The translations under genes were made by a program, and so were the position numbers. The notes under the pieces are model-generated. The model searched no databases, was not told where the DNA came from, and saw nothing but the letters and a program-made list of their open reading frames with translations. From positions 1 through 64,000 of the forward strand of contig NZ_JBHTMP010000023.1 in the NCBI RefSeq assembly GCF_042679305.1: 64,000 bases of DNA, written 5' to 3'. Below, piece by piece: positions 16,320-23,667 of this stretch (within the stretch, counting starts at the first letter, position 1; each line of letters opens with the position of its first letter). Source of the stretch: Micromonospora_H sonneratiae. Its GTDB lineage: Bacteria > Actinomycetota > Actinomycetes > Mycobacteriales > Micromonosporaceae.

Positions 16320-17276
16320 GTGGAGCCGGCCGAGGATCAACCAGACCTCATCCTCGTCGTCGACGACGACGAGGACATCGCCCGGTTCGTCGAGTTCAAC
16401 CTGCGGTTGCACGGCTTCGACGTGGTACGGGCCAGCGACGGTCAGGAAGCCCTCGAGAAGGTCGAGCAACGGCGTCCCGACCTCGCCGTCGTCGACCTGA
16501 TGATGCCGCGCGTGGATGGCCTCGAACTCACCCGGCGACTGCGGGCCAACCCGCTGACCTCCGCCCTTCCGGTGATCATGTTGACCGCCAAGGGGATGAC
16601 GGTGGACAAGGTCCACGGCCTCACCGCCGGGGCCGACGACTACGTGGTCAAACCGTTCGACACCGCCGAACTCATCGCGCGGGTCAGTTCGACGCTGCGC
16701 CGCAACAAGGAGTTCCGCGAGGTCTCCCCGCTGACCGGGCTGCCCGGCAACAGCCGGGTCCGCCGGGAGATCACCGATCGGATCCGCAGTGGCGTGGACT
16801 ACGCCGTCGGCTACATCGACATCGACCGGTTCAAGAGCGTCAACGACCGGTACGGCTTCAGTCGCGGCGACGAGTTCATCAGTGCCCTGGCCCGTAGCCT
16901 GCACCGGGCGGTGGTTGCCGTCGGACTTCCACCGGCGTTCCTCGGCCACATCGGCGGCGACGACTTCGTCATCGTCTGCGCGCCCGACCAGGTGCGACCA
17001 CTCACCGAACGGGCCGTGATCGACTTCGAGAAGGCCGCCGACGATCTCTACGATCCGAAGGACCGGGGACGCGGCTACGTCGAACTGCGGGACCGCCGGG
17101 GCAACATCCAACGCGCCGCCCTGGTCACCCTGTCGATCGGGGTCTCCGTGTCGGTCGCCGAGCGGCGGTTCACCAACCCGATGGATGCGATCGCCGTCGC
17201 CTCGGAGATGAAGAGCGTGGCCAAGGGCCAACCCGGGTCGTACGTCGCCCTCGACCGGCGGCGCGCCACGGGCTGA
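16320..17276 (+). CDS. Response regulator with GGDEF domain (REC-GGDEF)
   Basis: Predicted two-component output protein making cyclic di-GMP, 318 residues. The receiver domain (about 8-128) has the acidic pocket VVDDDEDIA, phospho-acceptor Asp59 in VVDLMMPRVDG, the Thr/Ser site MLTAKG and the Lys in YVVKPFD. The GGDEF domain (about 140-310) has the substrate region YIDIDRFKSVNDRYGFSRGD and an active-site loop GHIGGDDFVIV, that is GGDDF instead of GG[DE]EF, so the base-catalysis Glu is replaced by Asp and activity may be weak or altered. No EAL domain. GTG start 2 bases after the rpe stop. No histidine kinase gene is near, so the signal source is elsewhere. Confidence 0.88.
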   Translation: MEPAEDQPDLILVVDDDEDIARFVEFNLRLHGFDVVRASDGQEALEKVEQRRPDLAVVDLMMPRVDGLELTRRLRANPLTSALPVIMLTAKGMTVDKVHGLTAGADDYVVKPFDTAELIARVSSTLRRNKEFREVSPLTGLPGNSRVRREITDRIRSGVDYAVGYIDIDRFKSVNDRYGFSRGDEFISALARSLHRAVVAVGLPPAFLGHIGGDDFVIVCAPDQVRPLTERAVIDFEKAADDLYDPKDRGRGYVELRDRRGNIQRAALVTLSIGVSVSVAERRFTNPMDAIAVASEMKSVAKGQPGSYVALDRRRATG

Positions 17277-17443
17277 CCAGCGGATCCCGCACCGGAATCC
17301 GCGCCCGGGCGGGGTGGTCGGGCCCCGGTCCTGCCGCCGGGGCGGGCCCGGCCCCGCTGCGGCCCGACTGTGAAGTTGCTCCCCTCAGCCGCGACGAAAC
17401 GTCGATTCCGTGTAAGACTCACACCGTACCCACCACGCGCTGG

Positions 17444-17606
17444 CGGGACTCGGTGTAATTCCGAACCGGCGGTGATCCACGGCCCGACCGTGGTAAGCCC
17501 GCGACCCGGTCGGCTCTGCCGCCCGGTGGACCTGGTGTGAACCCAGGGCCGACGGTTGAGCGCGGGCAGACCGCCCACGCTCAGACAGTCCGGATGGGAG
17601 ACAGCG
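17444..17606 (+). ncRNA. FMN riboswitch (RFN element) controlling the riboflavin operon
   Basis: Matches the conserved RFN blocks in order: CGGTGTAATTCCGAACCGGC, then GGTGATCC, TAAGCCCGCGA, a variable arm, then GGTGTGAACCC, GGGCCGACGGTT and the 3' block CAGTCCGGATGGGAGA. The P1 helix closes as GGACT (17446-17450) with AGTCC (17587-17591). It sits 170 bases before ribD, so FMN binding should reduce expression of ribD-ribE-ribM-ribBA-ribH. The G/C-rich bases after it (about 17610-17690) can form alternative hairpins near the ribosome site AAAGTAGGGG, suggesting control of translation or of transcript termination; which one cannot be decided by eye. The 17277-17443 stretch before it has no gene. 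Confidence 0.93.
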
Positions 17607-17772
17607 CGCGGCGGCGGAGTTCTCGGCGGCCCGGGTCCGGGCTGTCCGGGAAACTCCCGGGGCCGGCTTTGCCGTACCCGGACTCCGCCTGCCCAGGGCC
17701 ACCCGGCCACGTCTGCCTCCCCGCCCCCGCCCGCGCGCCCCACAGGCGAGCGAAGAAAGTAGGGGCCGGCCG

Positions 17773-18834
17773 ATGGCGAGCGTCTCCACCGACGAGGCGA
17801 TGCGTCGAGCGATTGATCTGGCTGCCCGAGGACTGGGCACGACCAGTCCCAACCCGGTGGTCGGCTGCGTCATCCTGGACGCCGACGGAGAGATCGCCGG
17901 GGAGGGATTCCACGCCTACGCCGGCGGCCCGCACGCCGAGATCGTCGCGCTGGCCCAGGCCGGTGACCGGGCCAAGGGCGGCACCGCCGTGGTGACCATG
18001 GAACCCTGCGACCACACCGGCCGTACCGGGCCGTGTACCCGGGCGCTCATCCAGGCCGGCGTCGCCACCGTGGTGATCGGCGTCAACGACCCCAACCCGA
18101 TCGCCGGCGGTGGCACCGCGACGCTGCGGGCCGCCGGGGTCGAGGTCGAGTCCGGGGTACGCGCCGCCGAGGCGGAAGCCGCCAACATCGCCTGGCTGAC
18201 CTCGGTACGGCGGGAATGGCCGTACGTGATCTGGAAGTACGCGGCCACCGCCGACGGACGCTCCGCAGCCACCGACGGCACCAGCATGTGGATCACCTCC
18301 GAGGCGGCCCGGATCGACGTACACGCCCTACGTGGCACCGTCGACGCCGTGATCGTCGGATCCGGCACCGTGCTGGCCGACGATCCCCGGCTGACCGCCC
18401 GTAACCTGCGCGACGGCACCCTGGCCATCCGGCAGCCGCTACGGGTGGTGGTCGACAGCTCCGGTCGTACCCCGGCCGACGCCCGGGTGCGCGACGCCGC
18501 CGCCCGCACCTGGATCGCGACCAGCGCGGAGGTCGGGGCGGGCCCCGACGGCCGGGTCGACCTCCCGGCGCTGCTGGCCGCCCTCTACCAGCGCGGCGCG
18601 CGGTCCGTGCTGCTCGAGGGCGGGCCGACCCTGGCCGGATCGTTCCTGGCCGCCGGCCTGGTCGACAAGATCATCGGGTACGTCGCGCCCAAGCTGCTCG
18701 GCGCCGGGCCGACCGCGCTGGCCGACGCCGGGGTGCACACCATCGCCGACGCCATCGACCTGGACTTCGTCGACATCACCCGGGTCGGTCCGGACCTGCG
18801 GATCACCGCGCTGCCCCGCAAGAGGGAAGGCTGA
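17773..18834 (+). CDS. ribD: Bifunctional RibD: pyrimidine deaminase and uracil reductase of riboflavin synthesis
   Basis: Carries out deamination and then side-chain reduction of the early pyrimidine intermediate of riboflavin synthesis. 353 residues, the normal size. Deaminase domain (about 1-150): TSPNPVVGCVI, zinc ligands HAEIVAL and MEPCDHTGRTGPCTRALI. Reductase domain (about 150-353): VIWKYAATADGRSA, TSMWITSEAARIDVH, VIVGSGTVLADDPRLT and the nucleotide-binding LLEGGPTLAGSFL. Start chosen at ATG after AAAGTAGGGGCCGG. First gene behind the FMN riboswitch, 3 bases before ribE. Confidence 0.97.
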   Translation: MASVSTDEAMRRAIDLAARGLGTTSPNPVVGCVILDADGEIAGEGFHAYAGGPHAEIVALAQAGDRAKGGTAVVTMEPCDHTGRTGPCTRALIQAGVATVVIGVNDPNPIAGGGTATLRAAGVEVESGVRAAEAEAANIAWLTSVRREWPYVIWKYAATADGRSAATDGTSMWITSEAARIDVHALRGTVDAVIVGSGTVLADDPRLTARNLRDGTLAIRQPLRVVVDSSGRTPADARVRDAAARTWIATSAEVGAGPDGRVDLPALLAALYQRGARSVLLEGGPTLAGSFLAAGLVDKIIGYVAPKLLGAGPTALADAGVHTIADAIDLDFVDITRVGPDLRITALPRKREG

Positions 18835-18837
18835 GAC

Positions 18838-19431
18838 ATGTTCACCGGAATCATCGAGGAACTGGGGTCGGTCGTCCGGCTGACCGACACCAGCGAGGAC
18901 TCCGCCCTGCTGGCGGTACACGGGCCGGTCGTCACCTCCGACGCCCGCCACGGCGACTCCATCGCCGTCAACGGGGTCTGCCTGACCGTGGTCGACGTCG
19001 CCGACGGCACCTTCACCGCCGACGTCATGGGGGAGACGTTGCGCCGCTCGTCGCTGGGCGTGCTGCAACCGGGCGACCCGGTCAACCTGGAACGGGCCGC
19101 CACGCTGGGCAGCCGGCTCGGCGGACACCTCGTGCAGGGGCACGTGGACGCCGTCGGGAAGATCCTCAGCCGGGAACCCGCCGCCCAGTGGGAGACCGTC
19201 CGGTTCACCCTGCCGGGCCAGATCGCCCGGTACGTGGTGGAGAAGGGGTCGATCACGGTCGACGGGGTGTCGCTGACCGTCGCCGAGGTCACCGACGACA
19301 GCTTATCCGTCGGGCTGATCCCGACCACGCTCAAGCTCACCACCCTCGGCCACAAGGGCATCGGCGACCCGGTCAACCTGGAGGTCGACGTGCTGGCCAA
19401 GTACGTCGAGCGCCTGTTGGGAAACCGCTGA
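18838..19431 (+). CDS. ribE: Riboflavin synthase alpha chain
   Basis: Dismutates two 6,7-dimethyl-8-ribityllumazine molecules to riboflavin. 197 residues built of two homologous lumazine-binding barrels: the first opens with FTGIIEELGSV and has SIAVNGVCLTVVDV, the second has GHLVQGHVDAVGKI and SITVDGVSLTVAEV. The short C-terminal helix that trimerises the enzyme (VDVLAKYVERLLG) is present. Starts 3 bases after ribD and its TGA overlaps the next ATG (TGATG at 19429-19433). Often called ribC or ribE in actinobacteria. Confidence 0.97.
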   Translation: MFTGIIEELGSVVRLTDTSEDSALLAVHGPVVTSDARHGDSIAVNGVCLTVVDVADGTFTADVMGETLRRSSLGVLQPGDPVNLERAATLGSRLGGHLVQGHVDAVGKILSREPAAQWETVRFTLPGQIARYVVEKGSITVDGVSLTVAEVTDDSLSVGLIPTTLKLTTLGHKGIGDPVNLEVDVLAKYVERLLGNR

Positions 19432-20129
19432 TGGAACCGCTGTACTGGCTACTCGACGCCCGCCTGGAGGTGGCCGGCTCGACCGTGCTCTGGCGGGAGA
19501 TCGTCGGCAACGGCTTCGGCCTGGCATCGGCGCTGCTCGGGCTACGTCGCGTCGTCTGGGCCTGGCCGGTCGGCATGTTCGGCAACGCGTTGCTGCTCAC
19601 GGTCTTCCTCGGTGGGGTCTTCACCACCCCGCAGGCCCTCGACCTCTACGGCCAGGCCGGCCGGCAGGTCGCCTTCTTCACCGTCAGCGCCTACGGCTGG
19701 TGGCGCTGGTCGCGTACCCGACGGGCGGGCGCGGCACCGGAAGGCGCGGCGGTGGCGCCCCGCTGGGCCACCGGCCGGGAACGACTGGTGATGGTCGGCG
19801 TGACCGTACTGGCCATCGCACTGGCCTACCCGATCCTGCTGGCCCTAGGCTCGTGGGGACCCCTGCCGGATGCCTGGATCCTGGTCGGCAGCATGCTCGC
19901 CACGTACGGCATGGCCCGGGGTTGGGTGGAGTTCTGGCTGATCTGGATCGCCGTCGACGCTGTCGGCGTCCCACTGCTACTGGCCGGCGGGTTCTACCCC
20001 TCGGCCGCCATGTACGCCGTCTACGGCCTCTTCTGCGGATGGGGCTTCGTCAGCTGGCTGCGTACCTCGCGGGCGTCCCGGCGGGTACCCAGCCCCTCTC
20101 TGCCGAGTTACGCGGAGGCAGTCGCATGA
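19431..20129 (+). CDS. ribM: PnuC-family membrane transporter, likely riboflavin transporter RibM
   Basis: Polytopic membrane protein of 232 residues with about seven helices. The start is set by overlap: ATG at 19431 shares its A with the ribE stop, giving MEPLYWLLDARLEVAG. PnuC features: WREIVGNGFGLASALLGLRR, WAWPVGMFGNALLL, the WW pair in SAYGWWRWSR, and FWLIWIAVDAVGVPLLLA near the C-terminus. PnuC proteins carry nicotinamide riboside, but actinobacterial members inside FMN-riboswitch operons (RibM) move riboflavin. Position between ribE and ribBA, under the riboswitch, supports riboflavin. Confidence 0.87.
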   Translation: MEPLYWLLDARLEVAGSTVLWREIVGNGFGLASALLGLRRVVWAWPVGMFGNALLLTVFLGGVFTTPQALDLYGQAGRQVAFFTVSAYGWWRWSRTRRAGAAPEGAAVAPRWATGRERLVMVGVTVLAIALAYPILLALGSWGPLPDAWILVGSMLATYGMARGWVEFWLIWIAVDAVGVPLLLAGGFYPSAAMYAVYGLFCGWGFVSWLRTSRASRRVPSPSLPSYAEAVA

Positions 20130-21481
20130 GAATCGTGGAGAGCATGAACGGAGCCGGTGAGCCCGGTCCGGGCGAGGTTGGTTCGGGTGAGGTTGGTCCG
20201 GGCGAGGTTGGTCCGGGCGAGGTCGGTCCGGGTGAGGTTGGTTCCGGCCCGAGCCGGTTCGGCACCATCGAACAGGCCGTCGCCGATCTCGCCGCCGGTC
20301 GCGCCGTGGTGGTCGTCGACGACGCCGACCGGGAGAACGAAGGCGACCTGATCTTCGCCGCCGAACTCGCCACCCCCGAACTGCTGGCCTTCATGGTCCG
20401 CTACACCTCCGGCTACATCTGCGCGCCGCTGACCGAGGAGGACTGCGAGCGCCTCGAACTGCCGCCGATGTACCACACCAACCAGGACCGGCGGGGCACC
20501 GCGTACACGGTCACCGTCGACGCCCGGGAAGGCGTCAGCACCGGCATCTCCGCCGCCGACCGGGCGCACACCATCCGGCTGCTGGCCGACCCGGCGACCA
20601 GCCCCACCGACCTGGCCCGGCCGGGACACGTCGTACCGCTGCGGGCAAAGGCCGGCGGGGTGCTGCGCCGTCCCGGACACACCGAGGCCGCCATCGACCT
20701 GACCCGGCTGGCCGGACTGCGCCCGGCCGGTGTGCTCTGCGAACTGGTCAACGACGACGGCACCATGATGCGCCTGCCCGACCTGGAGAAGTTCAGCGCC
20801 GAGCACCAGTTGACGCTGATCACCATCGCCGACCTGATCGCCTACCGGCGGCGTACGGAGAAGCAGGTCGAGCAGGTTGCCGAGGCACGGCTGCCCACCC
20901 CGCACGGCGTCTTCCGGGCCTTCGGCTACCGCGCCGAACACGACCCGGCCGAACATGTCGCCCTGGTCTACGGCGACCTCGGCGACGGGCAGGACGTGCT
21001 GGTCCGCGTCCACTCCGAGTGCCTGACCGGGGACGTGTTCGGCTCACTGCGCTGCGACTGCGGCCCACAGCTCAACGCCGCCCTGGCCCGGGTCGCCGAG
21101 GAGGGGCGGGGCGTGGTCCTCTACGTACGCGGCCACGAGGGGCGGGGCATCGGCCTGCTGCACAAGCTCCAGGCGTACCAGTTGCAGGACCTCGGCCGGG
21201 ACACGGTCGACGCCAACCTGGAACTGGGCCTGCCCGCCGACGCCCGCGACTACGGCACCGGCGCGCAGATCCTCTACGACCTGGGCGTGCGCTCGATGCG
21301 CCTGCTGACGAACAACCCGGCCAAGCGGGCCGGGTTGGAAGGCTACGGGCTGACCGTCGTGGGCCGTGAGGGCCTGCCGATCCGCCCACACCCGGAGAAC
21401 GTGCGCTACCTGCGCACCAAGCGGGACCGGATGGGGCACCTGCTCGACGAACTGGACGAGGTCACGGAAGGACTGGCATAA
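20126..21481 (+). CDS. ribBA: Bifunctional DHBP synthase / GTP cyclohydrolase II with repetitive N-terminus
   Basis: Supplies both riboflavin precursors: 3,4-dihydroxy-2-butanone 4-phosphate from ribulose 5-phosphate, and the pyrimidine intermediate from GTP. 451 residues. ATG at 20126 overlaps the ribM stop (ATGA) and has GGAGG upstream. Residues about 14-38 are five G-[PS]-G-E-V repeats, followed by the RibB domain (about 45-245: DADRENEGDLIFAAEL, GRPGHT-like LRRPGHTEAAIDL) and the RibA domain (about 255-445: zinc ligands in HSECLTGDVFGSLRCDCG, catalytic GHEGRGIGLLHK, TNNPAKR). The repeat arm is not part of either catalytic fold. Confidence 0.97.
   Translation: MRIVESMNGAGEPGPGEVGSGEVGPGEVGPGEVGPGEVGSGPSRFGTIEQAVADLAAGRAVVVVDDADRENEGDLIFAAELATPELLAFMVRYTSGYICAPLTEEDCERLELPPMYHTNQDRRGTAYTVTVDAREGVSTGISAADRAHTIRLLADPATSPTDLARPGHVVPLRAKAGGVLRRPGHTEAAIDLTRLAGLRPAGVLCELVNDDGTMMRLPDLEKFSAEHQLTLITIADLIAYRRRTEKQVEQVAEARLPTPHGVFRAFGYRAEHDPAEHVALVYGDLGDGQDVLVRVHSECLTGDVFGSLRCDCGPQLNAALARVAEEGRGVVLYVRGHEGRGIGLLHKLQAYQLQDLGRDTVDANLELGLPADARDYGTGAQILYDLGVRSMRLLTNNPAKRAGLEGYGLTVVGREGLPIRPHPENVRYLRTKRDRMGHLLDELDEVTEGLA
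20165..20239 (+). repeat. 15-bp minisatellite within ribBA, five units
   Basis: Five head-to-tail 15-base units encode Gly-[Pro/Ser]-Gly-Glu-Val. Units differ only at a few positions (TCGGGT versus CCGGGC, GTT versus GTC). The array keeps the frame because the unit is a multiple of three, so copy number can change without breaking ribBA. Confidence 0.9.
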
Positions 21482-21483
21482 CG

Positions 21484-21951
21484 ATGGCAGGTTTCGGAGA
21501 ACCGGACACGTCCACGGTGGACGCCGCCGGGCTGACCGTCGGGGTGGTTGCCGCCCGCTGGCACGGTGAACTGACCGACCACATGCTCGACCGGGCGGTC
21601 GCCGCCGCCAAGGCCTGCGGTGTCGACGACGTGGTCACCGCCCGGGTGGCCGGCTCGGTCGAGCTTCCGGTGGTCGCCCAGGCGCTGGCCCGCCGCTGTG
21701 ACGTGGTGGTGGCGCTCGGCGTCGTGGTCCGGGGAGCCACCGCCCACTTCGACTACGTCTGCAAGTCGGTGACCGAGGGGCTGACCCGGATCGCGCTGGA
21801 CACCGGTAAGCCGGTCGCCCACGGCGTACTCACCGTCGACACCCTCGACCAGGCCCGGGACCGGGCCGGTCTGCCGGGCTCCGCCGAGGACAAGGGCTGG
21901 TCCGCCACCATCGCTGCCCTGGACGCCGCCCTCACCATCCGGGCCCTCTGA
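21484..21951 (+). CDS. ribH: 6,7-dimethyl-8-ribityllumazine synthase
   Basis: Condenses the two riboflavin branches to lumazine. 155 residues, ATG 2 bases after the ribBA stop. Family features: VGVVAARWHGELTDHML, GSVELPVVAQALARR (family consensus GAxEIP), ALGVVVRGATAHFDYV with the catalytic His, PVAHGVLTVDTLDQARDRAG and EDKGWSATIAALDAA. Last gene of the riboswitch operon, followed by a strong hairpin. Shell-forming enzyme by family analogy. Confidence 0.96.
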   Translation: MAGFGEPDTSTVDAAGLTVGVVAARWHGELTDHMLDRAVAAAKACGVDDVVTARVAGSVELPVVAQALARRCDVVVALGVVVRGATAHFDYVCKSVTEGLTRIALDTGKPVAHGVLTVDTLDQARDRAGLPGSAEDKGWSATIAALDAALTIRAL

Positions 21952-21986
21952 GCTGGACGCGCGGGAGCTTCCCCGCCTCCTCCGTT

Positions 21987-22041
21987 GATCATGAAGTTAT
22001 AGCCCGGTTTGATCTCTGATTCCGGCTATAACTTCATGATC
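21987..22041. terminator. Long hairpin after ribH (18-bp perfect stem)
   Basis: Arms 21987-22004 and 22024-22041 are perfect reverse complements with a 19-base loop. It is unusually A/T-rich for this DNA (core ATGAAGTTATAGCC). It lies 36 bases after the ribH stop and could end the rib transcript, though it has no run of U. The same sequence truncates the MFS remnant on the other strand, so it may alternatively be a dispersed repeat element. Confidence 0.55.
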
Positions 22042-22290
22042 GACGGGGTTGACGGTCCAGCCCGAAGGCTGTGACGAACAACGACAGGGCAACGATCAGG
22101 CACCCTGTTGCAGCGGTCGGCACGGCGAGCGGACCACCGAAGGTCAACGCGAATACGGTGACCAGCTGCCCGCTTGCCGCAACGGAGACCCGCAGGTCAG
22201 CGGCGATCTCGGGCAGGATTCCCGCGACGATCGTGTCATCGGTGCCGAAGGAGAGTGCCAGCAGGAACAGGGCAGCCAGAGACCTGCATC
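22034..22290 (-). pseudogene. Remnant of an MFS efflux transporter (internal fragment)
   Basis: Reading the minus strand gives about 85 residues such as LAALFLLALSFGTDDTIVAG, ILPEIAADLRVSVAASGQLV and TVFALTFGGPLAVPTAA, the first two membrane helices and the loop of a DHA1-type drug/sugar efflux permease. There is no start codon at the proper place, and the frame ends at a TGA inside the hairpin at 21987-22041. An intact family member is about 400 residues, so at least three quarters are missing. Confidence 0.75.
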
Positions 22291-22355
22291 CCGTACGAAC
22301 CGGCGCAGCCCGACCCGCGGGGGACTTGCCTGCCAGCTGCCTAACTGGCGTCGAG

Positions 22356-23098
22356 CTAACCGGCGTCGAGCCAACCCAGGCGGGCCGCCTGGAAGCCCAG
22401 TTGCATCCGGGTCTGCACCTGCGCCAGGTCCATCAGGCTACGCACCCGACGTTGGACGGTACGCAGCGACGTTTCCAGATGGGTGGCGACGGCGTGGTCG
22501 GTGAGGCCGGTCAGCAGCAGGCTGACGATCTGCACGTCCAGGTCGTCGACCTGACCACCGGCAACCTCCGAGATGGTGTCCGCCGAGGTGACGACCCGGG
22601 TCGCCCTGGCCCACTCCCCCGGGCCAGGGCCGCGTGTTCGGCCACGTTCTCGGCCGAACTGATCGCCGTCACGGGTGCCTTGACGAAGCTCATGACCTCT
22701 TCGCGGGCACCGAGTTGTAGCTGCCCGAACCGCTCACGGATGGCCTCCACGCCGTGTACGACGTCGACGACGTCCGCCACCCCACGGCTGAGGGTGGCCG
22801 TCCGGTAGATCTCGTCGAGTGAGTCGATCTCGAGTTCGGCCAGCTTGATCTCGTTCTGCCGTTGGATCGGCAGCGCCCGCAGTGCCGCCGCCGGTGGGGA
22901 GGCGACGAACCGGGTGGTGTCGCCGAGACTGCGGGCGGTGAGGCCCCTGTCTTCGAGCAGGCTGAGCCTGCGTGCGACCTCGCTGGTGTCGCCGCCGACG
23001 AGGCCGGCGAGTTCGGCGGGGGTGGCGGAGGCGACCGAGATCAGGGCGCGGTAGGCGTCCGACTCCTCAGGGGACAGTCCCAACACGTCCGACAGCAT
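22356..23098 (-). pseudogene. Broken LuxR-type regulator with TrmB-like N-terminus
   Basis: From an ATG at 23098 the minus strand encodes a TrmB-like winged helix (MLSDVLGLSPEESDAYRALI, then LAGLVGGDTSEVARRLSLLE and DRGLTARSLGD). Around 22620 the frame breaks and the middle of the protein is missing. Another frame then supplies the C-terminal LuxR-like HTH: LLLTGLTDHAVATHLETSLR then TVQRRVRSLMDLAQVQTRMQ, ending at a TAG at 22356-22358. Intact members of this actinobacterial family are about 320 residues; roughly 90 are lost here. The DNA after the stop shows a small duplicated TAGCTCGACGCC motif. Confidence 0.75.
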
Positions 23099-23259
23099 GA
23101 CGTTTCCGCCTGTGATTCGGCGTACCAGTGTGGCGGGTTTGTGCCATGGAAGGAAGCCGCCGTCTCGGATTTGTTGGCATCCCTGGCGAAGCGCCCGAGT
23201 GTCTGCCGTACCCATGGATGTCTCTGGCCGAGAGGTGCCCTGGGCCACGAAGATCGCGA

Positions 23260-23642
23260 AGCCTGGTTGCCGCTGGCCGCTGCCGCGACCCTGAGCGCCG
23301 TACCGGTCGTGCCCGCCGCCGCAGCACCCAGCGAGCTGCGCCAACAGAACACGGCCGACGCCACCACCATCACGACCGACAGCGCCACCCTCATCGCCGG
23401 CGAGGTCGTGACGGTGACCGGGGCGTAAGTCGGGCACCGAGGTCGCCACCATCGGCCAGAACACCGGTTCGACCGGCGGTGTCCAGCTCCGGACCGTCGG
23501 CGGCAACCACTACGTCATCCCCGCGAGGTCCTGGTTCCAGGCGGTCCAGGTGACCGTGCCGGCGGTCTCGCCGGACGGCGAATTCGGGACTTTCGGCCCG
23601 GCGGCCCATATACCCCAGGGGGTAATCTCGCCTTGGCGGTGA
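23260..23642 (+). pseudogene. Probable remnant of an S8 (subtilisin-like) protease propeptide, frameshifted
   Basis: One frame reads AATLSAVPVVPAAAA, a secretion-signal-like stretch, then TDSATLIAGEVVTVTGA and a TAA. The +1 frame continues with VATIGQNTGSTGG, VQLRTVGGNHYVIPARSW. Joined, this resembles the propeptide opening of actinobacterial S8 peptidases (a TLVTGDRVTV-type strand, then a GGHLYVVP-type strand). No catalytic domain follows. Family assignment is by eye and moderate. Confidence 0.45.
23611..23624. promoter_or_regulatory. CsoR/CstR-type palindrome before the CoA-disulfide reductase gene
   Basis: TACCCC-AG-GGGGTA is a perfect inverted repeat, set in an A/T-containing flank (CATA before, ATC after), 43 bases before the ATG. 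CsoR/CstR/RcnR-type repressors bind such G-tract palindromes. CstR members respond to persulfides and often control rhodanese and CoADR-type genes, which is what follows. No csoR-like gene is in the window. Confidence 0.55.
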
Positions 23643-23667
23643 CAGGGCCGCCCGGACGCGAGGGGGC

